NCBI GenBank assembly: GCA_031549345.1
Contig: JAVBPY010000002.1
Span: forward strand, 62,001 to 126,000
Direction of reading: 5' to 3'
Source: CASFRF01 sp031549345
GTDB taxonomy: Bacteria; Verrucomicrobiota; Lentisphaeria; Victivallales; Victivallaceae
Length of the DNA stretch: 64,000 nucleotides
Shown here: piece by piece, positions 1 through 8,334 of the stretch
Numbering within the stretch: position 1 is the stretch's first letter
Layout of the letters: each line of letters opens with the position of its first letter
Made by a program: the position numbers and the translations under genes
Notes under the pieces: model-generated
What the model was told of the DNA's origin: nothing
The model's input: the letters and a program-made list of their open reading frames with translations, nothing else
Databases searched by the model: none

Positions 1-1
1 C

Positions 2-955
2 GATCCGCCTTTCGCCACAAACAATGTCTTTACGGCGGGAGAAAAACGCGTCAGCACAATCAGCAACAGCAAGGCCGATCGAACGGCCTATTCTGACAGT
101 CTCTCCGGGCACGAATTTATTGAATTTATCCGTCTGCGATTGATCCTGCTCCGCGAACTGCTTTCCAATTCCGGCTCCATATACCTTCATATCGATTCCA
201 AAATCGGGCATTATGTCAAGGTTATCATGGATGAAGTTTTTGGGGCCAAAAACTTCCGCAACGACATAACGCGGATAAAATGCAACCCCAAAAACTTTTC
301 CAGAAGCGCTTACGGCAATATAAAAGATCTTATCCTCTTTTACAGCAAAACGGACTCTCCACTCTGGAACGACCCCCGATCTCCTTTCGAGAAAGAAGAT
401 GCCGATACCCGCTTCAGGAAGACAGATGCCAATGGACGCCGCTACACAACTGTCCCGCTTCATGCGCCGGGAGAAACAAAAAATGGCCCCACCGGCGGAG
501 AATGGAAGGGCATGCGCCCGCCAAGCGGCAGACATTGGCGCTCTTCCCCGGCGGAACTGGATAAACTGGATGCGGAAGGCTTAATCGAATGGTCTCCGAC
601 AGGCAATCCGAGACGAATCATTTATGCGGACGAAAAAATGCGGCAAGGGAAAAAAATTCAGGACGTCTGGAGCTTCAAGGATCCTCCGTATCCTCGCTAC
701 CCGACAGAAAAAAACATGGAAATGCTTGAAAACATCGTTAAGGCATCCTCCAGGGAAGGCGGCATTGTTCTGGATTGCTTCTGCGGCAGCGGGACAACCT
801 TGCTCGCGGCCGAAAACCTCCGCAGGCGTTGGATTGGCATCGACCAATCGGATTTAGCGATTCAAGTCTGTGAAGAGCGCATCTTTAGCGCATTGGGAAT
901 ATTTTCGCAAGAATATGCGACATATCGTTTTCTTGAAGTGGACGCTACAAAATGA
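2..955 (+). CDS. DNA methyltransferase (beta-class, type III Mod-like), 5' truncated by window edge
   Basis: Transfers a methyl group from S-adenosylmethionine to an exocyclic amine of a DNA base, usually as part of a restriction-modification system. The reading frame is open to the left edge and the first codons read DPPF, the catalytic motif IV. About 245 residues later comes the SAM-binding motif I (LDCFCGSGTTLLAAE). The order motif IV then motif I is the beta class, typical of type III Mod subunits and related N4-cytosine/N6-adenine enzymes. The first ATG in view (140) is internal, so the real start lies outside the window. The last 11 nt overlap the convergent oxidoreductase gene. No restriction subunit is visible. 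AT-rich codons near the 5' end look unlike most neighbours, which may mean transfer. The family is sure; target base and RM type are not. Confidence 0.88.
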   Translation, partial: DPPFATNNVFTAGEKRVSTISNSKADRTAYSDSLSGHEFIEFIRLRLILLRELLSNSGSIYLHIDSKIGHYVKVIMDEVFGAKNFRNDITRIKCNPKNFSRSAYGNIKDLILFYSKTDSPLWNDPRSPFEKEDADTRFRKTDANGRRYTTVPLHAPGETKNGPTGGEWKGMRPPSGRHWRSSPAELDKLDAEGLIEWSPTGNPRRIIYADEKMRQGKKIQDVWSFKDPPYPRYPTEKNMEMLENIVKASSREGGIVLDCFCGSGTTLLAAENLRRRWIGIDQSDLAIQVCEERIFSALGIFSQEYATYRFLEVDATK

Positions 956-2285
956 TGGAGCCGCCGCGCACGAGGAGCTCGCGGGTGACGTTTGCATCGG
1001 TTTCCGCAATGGGTTCGCCGGAGGTGAGCGCCTGCCAGGCGGCGACGCCGGCGGCTTCTGCACACTGATTCAAGTTGACCATGACGCGCACGGCGCCGAA
1101 CGCTTCGGCGTCGGCGTCGAGCATGCGTCCGGCAGCGATTAAATTTCCTGCGTTTTCCGGGATCAGGCACCCCAATGGAATTTTGTAGCAGGAAAGGATG
1201 TGCCCCTCCGGGAGCCAGCGCTCGTGCCGGATGGTCTTGTGCGACTTCATAACGCGGAGATCGCCGTTCAGGTATTTGAAAGTGATGGTGTCGTCTTCAT
1301 CGCCATGAATGTCCACGGGGTAGGTACCATTGGCGATCGCGTCCGGCACGGGCTTGGGGCTTAGGAGCGCCTTTCCCGTCAGTGGCTTAATGCTCTGAAT
1401 GTGGTAGCTTTCGCGCAGACCGATGGCGCTTGGAAGAGCCACAAGTGCCGGAACGTCGTCCGGTTTTTCGCGGCGGATCGCATCCATAATGGCCCGGATT
1501 TGCCGCCTTGATTCCACTTCCGCGCGTGTGATTTCTCCGGCGTCGGCACAGTTGCAGTGGAGGATGCGGGTACCTGCAAGCATGTAGGCTCCTGTCCCCG
1601 GAATGTCCATTCCCCAGCTGTAGCCGCAGGGGAGGGCGGGGAAGTGCGCGCGGTTGCGTTCGATCAACTCCTTCAATTCACCGGAGGTGTGTTTCCAATT
1701 ACTGAAGCGGGCACAGCTTGTGGGCGGTTGTTGCTTAGCGGGGAGGCGCATCGCGAATCCCGCGTCGCGGCAGAGAAGACCGTCGCCGGTCGCATCGATA
1801 AACACGTTGGCTTTGATGGCTGAGCGCCCGGATTTATTTTCGATCACCACCGCCTTGATCGTTCCATCGTCGCCCATGATCGGCCGCGAATAGGCGGTCT
1901 GGAGGAAAACACGAATTCCCGAAAGCTCCACGACCATTTCATCGAGCTCCAGCGTAAGCTCCTCGCTGTTGAAGCGGATTCCGCTCACAGGAGCGCGAAA
2001 AGGTCCGATCGCGCCGCGTTTTTCCAGGCGCTCCATTGTTTCGAAAGTGAGGCCGCCAATGATTTGCCGGTCCCCCTCGGTATTAAAAAGCGAATGCCAC
2101 ATCCCGACAAGGCCCGTTGTGGCCACACCGCCGAAGCGGTTCTGCCGTTCTACCAGGACCACTTTCGCGCCCAGCCGCGCGGCGCGGATCGCGGCGAACA
2201 CGCCGCTGCAACTGCCGCCGAGCACACAGATATCGGCCTCGGCGACGACATTCACTTTTTCAGCGGGAATCAGGGTTTCGTTCAT
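945..2285 (-). CDS. FAD-dependent oxidoreductase (FAD_oxidored family)
   Basis: A flavoprotein of 446 residues. After a short N-terminal extension it has the Rossmann dinucleotide-binding motif (ICVLGGSCSGVFAAIRAARLG, a GxGxxG variant with Ser) and then VVLVERQNRFGG, the typical ADP-binding strand and FAD loop. A C-terminal NLIAAGRMLDADAEAFGAVR segment is the usual second FAD contact. In this family such proteins are often annotated for sugar or xenobiotic catabolism, but no substrate can be read here. The start is supported by an AAAGGA Shine-Dalgarno just upstream. It is divergent from a PocR-AraC regulator with about 107 nt between, so that regulator probably controls it. No signal peptide is seen, so it should be cytoplasmic. 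Confidence 0.8.
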   Translation of the reverse strand: MNETLIPAEKVNVVAEADICVLGGSCSGVFAAIRAARLGAKVVLVERQNRFGGVATTGLVGMWHSLFNTEGDRQIIGGLTFETMERLEKRGAIGPFRAPVSGIRFNSEELTLELDEMVVELSGIRVFLQTAYSRPIMGDDGTIKAVVIENKSGRSAIKANVFIDATGDGLLCRDAGFAMRLPAKQQPPTSCARFSNWKHTSGELKELIERNRAHFPALPCGYSWGMDIPGTGAYMLAGTRILHCNCADAGEITRAEVESRRQIRAIMDAIRREKPDDVPALVALPSAIGLRESYHIQSIKPLTGKALLSPKPVPDAIANGTYPVDIHGDEDDTITFKYLNGDLRVMKSHKTIRHERWLPEGHILSCYKIPLGCLIPENAGNLIAAGRMLDADAEAFGAVRVMVNLNQCAEAAGVAAWQALTSGEPIAETDANVTRELLVRGGSIIL

Positions 2286-2352
2286 CTTTATTCCTTTTGG
2301 ATTGTGTTATAAGAATATATCCCTTCTGTTTGTAGAATCTCTTGCGATTCGC

Positions 2353-2380
2353 TTGAAAATTATAAGTATTATGCTATTTT
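2353..2380 (+). promoter_or_regulatory. Promoter of the PocR-AraC regulator
   Basis: A sigma-70-like pair TTGAAA (2353-2358) and TATTTT (2375-2380), 16 bp apart. The predicted transcription start (about 2387) is only about 6 nt before the ATG at 2393, and no Shine-Dalgarno is visible, so the mRNA would be nearly leaderless. Confidence 0.45.
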
Positions 2381-2392
2381 CAAGTGAATACA

Positions 2393-3226
2393 ATGAAAGA
2401 TATTGAAAATATACTGCGTGAATTTGGCAAGCAACACGGCCTCCAACTTTTGTGGAAGGGAGTGGGGGCAGGGGTGTATTCGCTCGGATTTCCGCCGGAT
2501 TTCCTGCGGCATGACAACGCGTTCTGCAAGGCGATCAAAAGCGATCCGGAACGGTTCAGGCTCTGCGCGAGAAACGACACCGAAAAACTCCCTTGCGAAG
2601 CGCTGGAACACGGCGGCCCCTTCACGGGCCGCTGCCACGCGGGCGTGAGTGAAGTGGTCGTCCCTGTGTTCTCATTGGAGGAAGATTGCGTGGAAGAGAT
2701 GCTCATGCTCGGCATTTTCCGTGAAGCAGGGACGTCCTGCCCGTATCCTGAACTGCGCGCGCTTTTTGAGGCGCTCCCGGAACGGCGTTCGGAGGGTATT
2801 CTCCCCATGGGATCACTCCTGGCGAGCCTCGGCCGCCTGTTTCGCGAGTACCGCCACACATACGGACGACGCGCTCTCACGCGCAAGATCGCCGACCACC
2901 GCATCGCAAAAACATTGGAATACCTTAACGGGCATTTAAAGGAGCGCCTGACGGTGCGCACGCTTGCCGAAAACGTGTTCTTAAGCGAATCCCGCTTCCT
3001 GCATCTTTTCCGCGAACACGTTGGGAGTTCCTTCTCGGAATACCTTATGGAACGCCGCCTGGATCTCGCCCAAAACCTTCTCGCCCAAACCGACTCCCCC
3101 ATCGGGCAGGTCGCCGAAATGTGCGGTTTCCGCACGCAAAGCTACTTCGGCGCCCAATTCCGCAAGCGTTTCTCCCTTTCTCCCTTCACGTTCCGACAAC
3201 GCTTCGGCGGAACGCCCGACATCTGA
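2393..3226 (+). CDS. PocR-domain AraC-family transcriptional regulator
   Basis: One-component regulator. The N-terminal half matches the PocR ligand-binding domain: a Cys-containing CKAIKSDPERFRLCARND stretch followed by GRCHAGVSEVVVPV, where the conserved Cys and His residues sit. The C-terminal ~100 residues hold the two helix-turn-helix motifs of AraC/XylS (LTVRTLAENVFLSESRFLHLFRE and IGQVAEMCGFRTQSYFGAQFRK). PocR domains are thought to bind small hydrocarbon-derived ligands. The protein is divergent from the FAD oxidoreductase and is likely to regulate it and itself. I prefer the ATG at 2393 over the in-frame GTG at 2384 because the promoter leaves almost no leader. Confidence 0.85.
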   Translation: MKDIENILREFGKQHGLQLLWKGVGAGVYSLGFPPDFLRHDNAFCKAIKSDPERFRLCARNDTEKLPCEALEHGGPFTGRCHAGVSEVVVPVFSLEEDCVEEMLMLGIFREAGTSCPYPELRALFEALPERRSEGILPMGSLLASLGRLFREYRHTYGRRALTRKIADHRIAKTLEYLNGHLKERLTVRTLAENVFLSESRFLHLFREHVGSSFSEYLMERRLDLAQNLLAQTDSPIGQVAEMCGFRTQSYFGAQFRKRFSLSPFTFRQRFGGTPDI

Positions 3227-3260
3227 GTAATATAAAAATATGAATCCTTTTGGCGAATAT

Positions 3261-4259
3261 CTATTCTCCCAGACTTTTCAAACGCTTTGCAGCCTCCATA
3301 TCGCCCTGGGCCGCGGCTTTGCGTAACCATTTTACCGCCTCAACGTTGTTTTTTCTAACGCCTCTTCCAAGGGCATAATGGGCACCGAGATTATATTGCG
3401 CCGCGACATCTTCCTGTTCTGCGGCTCTTAAATACCATTTTACCGCCTCGGTATCATTTTTTTCAATACCACGACCATCAGCATAATAGCTTCCAAGGTT
3501 ATTCTGCGCCTCGGCATGCCCTTGTTCCGCGGCTCGACGGCACCACTTTACGGCCTCGGCATCACTTCTTTCAACTCCTTGTCCAAGGGCATAATGAATG
3601 CTAAGGCTGTATTGTCCTTTTGCATCACCTTGTTCCGCGGCTTTGCGGTACCATTGTACGGCTTCGACATCATTCCTTTCAACACCACGACCATCCGCGT
3701 AATGAACGCCAAGATTGTTTTGAGCTTGGCTGTTTCCTTGTTCCGCGGCTTTGCGGTACCACTTTACGGCCTCAACATCATTCGTTTCAACACCACGGCC
3801 GAAAGCATAATGAACGGCAAGGTTGTATTGCCCAAGAGCATCTCCCTGCTCCGCAGCCCTGCGGTACCACATTACGGCTTCAACATCATTTTTCTCAACA
3901 CCCCGGCCATCCGCATAATGAACACCAAGGTTATTTTGACCGCCGGCATTTCCCCGCTCCGCGGCTTTACGGTACCATTTTACGGCTTCAACATCGCTTT
4001 TTTCAACACCCCGGCCATCCGCATAATGAACGCCAAGATTATTTTGAGCCCTTGCATATCCCTGTTCTGCCGCCCTCAGATACCATTTTACAGCCTCGGC
4101 GTCGTTTCTCTCAATGAATCTACCGAGCGCATACTGCCCGGCAAGGTTGTACTGCGCTTCCGCATTTCCCTGTTCCGCGGCTTTATGTAATGAAAGAATG
4201 TCATCGGCGCCCATAAAGGTACAGGAAAAAAGAAACAATATCAAAAACATACTTTTCAT
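3261..4259 (-). CDS. Sel1-repeat (TPR-like) exported protein
   Basis: 332 residues with an N-terminal signal peptide (MKSMFLILFLFSCTFMGADD) followed by eight 36-residue Sel1 repeats and a short ninth one. Each repeat follows the pattern AEQGxAxAQxNLGxxYADGRGVExxDxEAVKWYRKA, a helix pair of the SLR class. Sel1 arrays act as protein-binding scaffolds, often in signalling or envelope stress; the partner is unknown. An AAGGAG site lies 8 nt before the ATG. It follows a small zinc-finger membrane protein on the same strand with a 30-nt gap, so the two are probably one operon. Repeats are very similar at DNA level, which can cause copy-number change and explains a long spurious antisense reading frame. 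Confidence 0.85.
   Translation of the reverse strand: MKSMFLILFLFSCTFMGADDILSLHKAAEQGNAEAQYNLAGQYALGRFIERNDAEAVKWYLRAAEQGYARAQNNLGVHYADGRGVEKSDVEAVKWYRKAAERGNAGGQNNLGVHYADGRGVEKNDVEAVMWYRRAAEQGDALGQYNLAVHYAFGRGVETNDVEAVKWYRKAAEQGNSQAQNNLGVHYADGRGVERNDVEAVQWYRKAAEQGDAKGQYSLSIHYALGQGVERSDAEAVKWCRRAAEQGHAEAQNNLGSYYADGRGIEKNDTEAVKWYLRAAEQEDVAAQYNLGAHYALGRGVRKNNVEAVKWLRKAAAQGDMEAAKRLKSLGE
3315..4178 (-). repeat. Eight 108-bp in-gene tandem repeats (Sel1 units)
   Basis: Residues 28-315 of the Sel1 protein are eight units of exactly 36 codons. The units are alike enough at DNA level to be a slippage or recombination hotspot. Confidence 0.85.
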
Positions 4260-4289
4260 AAGAAAAACTCCTTTGTCGGTTGTATTTTT

Positions 4290-4763
4290 TTATATATCAT
4301 ATGCCGTTTGGACCAGCTTCATATTTTTGATATATTTCCAAATATAAAACGGCATCACACAAAAACCGATATAGAACGAGATGAGAAGTTTTACGCCGAA
4401 ATAGAGCATCCATCCGCCAATCGGCATGAACAAAAACACTTGCGGCGTGATTTTGCTCAGCGTGCTCCATCCCCAAGGAATTCCTGCGAATATGATAAAT
4501 ACCATCAATGACATAGTCGTCATAATGCCAATGCCACTTCCGGGAGGAGCACTGACAACAGAAAAAGCAACAGCGCCAATACCGAGCAGCGCGCCCAGTG
4601 CGGCCGTCTTAAAAAACTGCTTCTTTACGGCATTGCCCCAGCCGATCATGCAATACGGACAAGTCGGCGGATTGAATTTGTCCACGCAATCCTTGCAAAG
4701 CGTACGCCCGCAATCATTGCATATCCCGACATGTTCCAAATCTTCATGTATGCTGCAACTCAT
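4290..4763 (-). CDS. Zinc-finger (B-box-like) multi-pass membrane protein
   Basis: 157 residues. The first ~40 hold a cysteine/histidine cluster (CSIHEDLEHVGICNDCGRTLC, then CVDKF and CPYC) like a B-box-type zinc-binding domain. The rest has about three to four hydrophobic segments (residues near 55-75, 80-100, 108-128 and 130-150). This layout, a cytosolic zinc finger tethered to a small membrane domain, is common in hypothetical proteins of this lineage; function is not known. The ATG at 4763 is chosen because AAGGGAGA lies just before it; the longer frame from 4877 has no ribosome site and a non-conserved extension. It sits upstream of the Sel1 gene and divergent from the kinase. Confidence 0.7.
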   Translation of the reverse strand: MSCSIHEDLEHVGICNDCGRTLCKDCVDKFNPPTCPYCMIGWGNAVKKQFFKTAALGALLGIGAVAFSVVSAPPGSGIGIMTTMSLMVFIIFAGIPWGWSTLSKITPQVFLFMPIGGWMLYFGVKLLISFYIGFCVMPFYIWKYIKNMKLVQTAYDI

Positions 4764-5252
4764 TTGTTTATCTCCCTTGTTGGAATTTTTTTGTTCGCAA
4801 TTTATATTCTGAGCGGTGAATTTTGCGTTCCTCCTTTCGACTTCTCCACCGCAGAACCAACTAACCGGCGGATCCACAATCTTACAGGGAAAAGGAGGAT
4901 TTTGCGATAAAAAAAGGCACGTCCCGTTTCCGCTGTACGATAGGCACTTGCAAGCCCACTACTCCGCGAAAACAGAACGCGCCAAGACCATTGTGCCCGA
5001 AGCAACGGACACAATTATCCCATGACACGTTCAGTTTCGGCACCGGAGTAGTAAAAAATTGCAAGTTTTATCGCCCAGATCCGACTGAAATATGGTAAAC
5101 AACCCCACCGGAACAAGACCGGTGACGCTCTAAAATAGCTTAAACTTTCAGAATATGCAAGCGGAAGAATCATTTTAGTGAAAAAATTTAATACCGGCCT
5201 TGAATAATAAAGCATTGGACTGTAACTGTAACATCCGACAACAAGGAGAAGC
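4764..5252. other. Divergent intergenic region, no gene seen
   Basis: 489 nt between the zinc-finger gene (minus) and the kinase gene (plus). Short frames here have no coding character. A 6-bp dyad CACCGG/CCGGTG lies at 5106-5124. No convincing promoter, tRNA or riboswitch was recognised. Confidence 0.5.
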
Positions 5253-6602
5253 ATGCGGCAAATCGGATCCATCTACCATAATTTAACATTGCTGCGCCAT
5301 TGCGGCTGCGGAGCGTTCGGGGATGTGTATTACTGCGAAGATATCTCCGGCAAGCACGTGGCCGTCAAAATCGTTTCCAAACAACGGATCGGAGCCGCCT
5401 GGGAACGGGAATTGCGCGGCGTTTCCCAATACCGCACGATCACCGACAACGCGCCCGGACTTTTAAAGATTTTCCATGTCGGCGAGGACGACGAGAGCTT
5501 CTATTACACCATGGAAGTCGCCGATCCGCTGTTTGAGGATGGCGAGTACATCCCGGACTCCCTGGCCGAACGCCTCCGGCTCGAGCCTGTTCATGAAGAC
5601 GATCTCCTGTGCCTGGTCCGGGAGGTTTTGGAGGGAATAAAATCCATCCACCGGGCCGGATTCGCCCACCGCGACATCAAGCCGGAGAATATCCTTTTCG
5701 TTAAAGGACGCCCAAAGCTTGCGGACATCGGCTTGCTCTCTTCGCTCGCCGCCGACAGAAGCTCATTGGCCGGAACGCTGTGTTTCATGCCGCCGGAACT
5801 GCAAATCGATAACCTTTCCGGCGCATCCTGCCAAAAAAGCGATCTCTATGCTTTCGGTAAAATCATCTATTGCGCCGCGACAGGGAAGGGGGCCGAGCAA
5901 TTTCCATCGCTCCCGCGTGAAATACCTATGTCATTGCCATTGAAATATTTTCTGTCGCTTTCCTTCAAACTTTGCGAACGCGAAGCGGCCGAACGCATCG
6001 ATGACATCGCGCAACTGGAATCCGAAATCAATGCAATCGAACAAACGCTGATGGCCGACGGAGCAACGCAGGAGTACAGTTATCCCGAACAAAAACTCAC
6101 CATGGACATACCCAAGGCCTGGAGCGTTCTGTCGCCGGAAATCATTCAAGAGCTTCTTTCCGGATGCCGGAAAAATGCAATGTACAATGAAGCGTTTCTA
6201 AACGACGTTCTGTCGGCGTCTAAGGACGGCATGCAGATGATTGTCTGCCGTTTTTCCCAAAACCATATGGACAACGTAACGATCTCCCCTCTTTCGGAAC
6301 AGGAGAGGGCGTTCTTTGAGGGAGCATCGGACGAAACTCTTTCGCTGTGGCTGTCGGGGACGCTTCAGGGGAGGTACGCCCTCGGCGCCGAAGTTTATGC
6401 AATAAAGCGCCTTTCTCTGGCGGAATATCCCTGTACGTTCATCGACCTGACACACGATAAAAATAGAAATCGAATCAATAATTACATTTTTCAATTGCCG
6501 GACCGGAGCATTGCCATCGCGCTCACCGCTTCGCCTGAATCGTTTCCCGGATTGCGCGGACAATTCGAGTCTGCGCTCGCCACGCTGAAATTTGAGGAGT
6601 AA
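5253..6602 (+). CDS. Hanks-type serine/threonine protein kinase
   Basis: 449 residues. The N-terminal ~260 residues are a eukaryotic-like kinase domain: glycine loop GCGAFGDVY (residues 18-26), ATP-binding Lys39 in VAVKIV, catalytic HRDIKPEN with Asp141, and metal-binding Asp158 in DIG instead of the usual DFG. The remaining ~180 residues have no transmembrane helix and I do not recognise them; they may sense or dock a partner. With no membrane segment the protein should be cytosolic. AAGGAG precedes the ATG. The next gene, an ECF-like sigma factor, begins 2 nt after the stop codon with its ribosome site inside the kinase end, so kinase and sigma factor are co-translated and the kinase may control that sigma factor. 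Confidence 0.88.
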   Translation: MRQIGSIYHNLTLLRHCGCGAFGDVYYCEDISGKHVAVKIVSKQRIGAAWERELRGVSQYRTITDNAPGLLKIFHVGEDDESFYYTMEVADPLFEDGEYIPDSLAERLRLEPVHEDDLLCLVREVLEGIKSIHRAGFAHRDIKPENILFVKGRPKLADIGLLSSLAADRSSLAGTLCFMPPELQIDNLSGASCQKSDLYAFGKIIYCAATGKGAEQFPSLPREIPMSLPLKYFLSLSFKLCEREAAERIDDIAQLESEINAIEQTLMADGATQEYSYPEQKLTMDIPKAWSVLSPEIIQELLSGCRKNAMYNEAFLNDVLSASKDGMQMIVCRFSQNHMDNVTISPLSEQERAFFEGASDETLSLWLSGTLQGRYALGAEVYAIKRLSLAEYPCTFIDLTHDKNRNRINNYIFQLPDRSIAIALTASPESFPGLRGQFESALATLKFEE

Positions 6603-6604
6603 TC

Positions 6605-7285
6605 ATGGCGTATACCACAAGAAAATCGCTTTTGGAACGGGCGCGCAACGGGGACGCGGCGGCATGGGACGAATTTTATAGAACCTATGAAAAACTCATT
6701 TGCAAAGTGGGCCGCCAATGTGGCATGACGCACACGGAGGAAGGCGAACTTGTCCAGATGGTTATGCTCGAGTTTGTCCGGAAGGATATCCTTAAAAAAT
6801 ACAGAATCGACCAGGTTCCTGAAAACGTCGCCTTCGAATGCCATCCGGAATATGGAAGGTTTCGCCCTTTCCTGCGTGCCGTAGTTCGCAACCAGGCGCG
6901 GAAGATTTATCACAAGCGTCCACACCACGAACCGTTGGAGGTGATCGAAAAATACCTCTCCGACACGGCATGGGATACGGTTTGGCTCCCCAAAGAGAAG
7001 CTCCATTGTCTGTACATTGCGCTGAAGGATCTGCCGGACCGCATGTCCGCAAAAAATTACGCTGTGTTCGAGATGCATGTGCTGCACGGGCGTTCCGCTG
7101 AGAAAACGGCGGAATTTTTTGATATCTCCATTTCCAATCTCTACACCATCAAAAGCCGTTCCATCGCATTGCTGCGAAAGATACTCGCGGATGAATTGGA
7201 ACTGCCCGGCGAAACGGCGTTCGATGAGGATGCGTTCTTGGACGAACTTCGCGCCGGACTCGAACTCTACGAAGACGGAAAGTAA
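6605..7285 (+). CDS. ECF-like RNA polymerase sigma factor
   Basis: 226 residues. Region 2 is seen near residues 18-62 (AAWDEFYRTYEKLICKVGRQ and EGELVQMVMLEFV), region 4 near residues 140-195 (LPDRMSAKNYAVFEMHVLHG, then an HTH around AEKTAEFFDISISNLYTIKSR). It would direct RNA polymerase to a private promoter set. No anti-sigma factor with a zinc site is adjacent; instead the upstream gene is a Ser/Thr kinase, a pairing known for some planctomycete-type ECF groups where phosphorylation replaces an anti-sigma. GAGGAG lies at the end of the kinase gene, 5 nt before this ATG. The C-terminal acidic tail (residues 200-226) is an extra that could be regulatory. Confidence 0.82.
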   Translation: MAYTTRKSLLERARNGDAAAWDEFYRTYEKLICKVGRQCGMTHTEEGELVQMVMLEFVRKDILKKYRIDQVPENVAFECHPEYGRFRPFLRAVVRNQARKIYHKRPHHEPLEVIEKYLSDTAWDTVWLPKEKLHCLYIALKDLPDRMSAKNYAVFEMHVLHGRSAEKTAEFFDISISNLYTIKSRSIALLRKILADELELPGETAFDEDAFLDELRAGLELYEDGK

Positions 7286-7321
7286 TACGAATTCGTGTAA
7301 AATAAAATGAGCGGGGATTTC

Positions 7322-7387
7322 GACGTTTGGCCCCGAATGAGCAGTGAAAATTCTGCAAGTTTTACCGTACCCCCGGCGCCAAACGTC
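7322..7387. repeat. Nested dyad downstream of the sigma-factor gene
   Basis: Perfect 10-bp arms GACGTTTGGC (7322-7331) and GCCAAACGTC (7378-7387) enclose a smaller GCAG/CTGC stem (7341-7356). It lacks a T-run, so it is not a standard terminator. It could be an RNA structure or protein site. Confidence 0.5.
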
Positions 7388-7462
7388 TACATCCCTTACT
7401 AATGACTACGCGCCGGAAGCGTAATCTTACATGTTTTTCCGTATTTATAGCAATTTTTACAT

Positions 7463-7489
7463 AAAAAAACCCTCCCGGAAGGGGAGGGT
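7463..7489 (-). terminator. Rho-independent terminator of rpsD
   Basis: On the minus strand an ACCCTCCC/GGGAGGGT hairpin is followed by seven T residues, 30 nt after the rpsD stop codon. Confidence 0.88.
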
Positions 7490-7518
7490 GCTTGCATACG
7501 CTGATTTCCAGAGAGAAA

Positions 7519-8121
7519 TTAGCGCGCGTAGTATTCGATCACGCTCATGATCTTCGCCGGAACCTGGATTTCATCCAGGAGCGGGATACGCGTCAGGGTC
7601 GCCTTGAGGGTCTCAAGATCGACTTCCATATACGGCGGGAACGTGGTGTTGCTCTTCTTCGCCGCTTCGGCAATCGCCGGGGACTTCTCGGCGTTGATGC
7701 TGATGACCTGACCTTCCTTCAGAAGGCAGCTCGCGCGGTCGACACGCTTGCCGTCGATCAGGATGTGGCCATGGTTTACCGCCTGCTTCGCAGCGAAAAT
7801 GGTCGGCGCGAAACCGGCGCGGTACACCAGCGCGTCGAGGCGCGTTTCCAGATTGCGAATCAAGCGCTCGTTGGTCGGGCCGATCCCCGCCTTCGCCTTG
7901 TGGTACGCGATCTGGAGCTGCTTTTCGCTGATGGCGTAGTAATTTTTGAGCTTCTGCTTCTCGAGCAGGAGTTCGCAATACGTCGAGAGCTTCTGACGAC
8001 GACCCTTGCCGTGCGGACCCGCCGGATACGGACGTTTCACGCTCGGGCACTTGGGATCATTCCAGAGACACTGGCCGATCCTACGACAAAATTTGTGCTT
8101 TGCTTGACTTGCGGTTGCCAT
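7519..8121 (-). CDS. rpsD: 30S ribosomal protein S4
   Basis: 200 residues, the usual bacterial length. S4 binds 16S rRNA early in assembly of the small subunit body and in many bacteria represses its own operon. The S4-type RNA-binding domain is clear (TRLDALVYRAGFAPTIFAAKQ, then VNHGHILIDGKRV). Two in-frame ATGs lie 6 nt apart (8127, 8121); the second has better spacing from the GAAAGGG ribosome site. The gene stands alone, not in the usual alpha operon with rpsM-rpsK-rpoA, and is closed by its own terminator. A leader of about 80 nt separates promoter and start, long enough for autoregulation. Confidence 0.96.
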   Translation of the reverse strand: MATASQAKHKFCRRIGQCLWNDPKCPSVKRPYPAGPHGKGRRQKLSTYCELLLEKQKLKNYYAISEKQLQIAYHKAKAGIGPTNERLIRNLETRLDALVYRAGFAPTIFAAKQAVNHGHILIDGKRVDRASCLLKEGQVISINAEKSPAIAEAAKKSNTTFPPYMEVDLETLKATLTRIPLLDEIQVPAKIMSVIEYYAR

Positions 8122-8210
8122 AACCATCCCTTTCTGTTATGCTGTTTTCTTACCGTCGAACAAGGTGTCAAGCCATTAAAATATGGGGCCTGTTCACGGA
8201 TGCATCTTCT

Positions 8211-8238
8211 ACTATAGCACGACTCGCCGTCATTGCAA
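8211..8238 (-). promoter_or_regulatory. rpsD promoter
   Basis: Minus-strand TTGCAA (8233-8238) and TATAGT (8211-8216) with a 16-bp spacer. The predicted 5' leader to rpsD is about 80 nt. Confidence 0.65.
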
Positions 8239-8266
8239 GGATTTTATTGATTTTTTGACGCCGTAT

Positions 8267-8295
8267 TTGCAAAAATCCTTCCGCGACTGTATAGT
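8267..8295 (+). promoter_or_regulatory. Promoter of the fabK-like gene
   Basis: TTGCAA (8267-8272) and TATAGT (8290-8295), 17 bp apart, about 40 nt before the ATG at 8335. The hexamers are identical to those of the divergent rpsD promoter. Confidence 0.7.
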
Positions 8296-8334
8296 AGTGG
8301 CCGGTATCAAACAAAAATAAGGAACGCGTACAAG

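Noticed and set aside
3315..4178. Regular direct repeats considered as a CRISPR array
   Set aside because: Repeats are 108 bp with no unique spacers and encode Sel1 units.
3516..4190. Repetitive plus-strand frame of 224 codons
   Set aside because: Mirror of the Sel1 repeats; periodicity comes from the real gene on the other strand.
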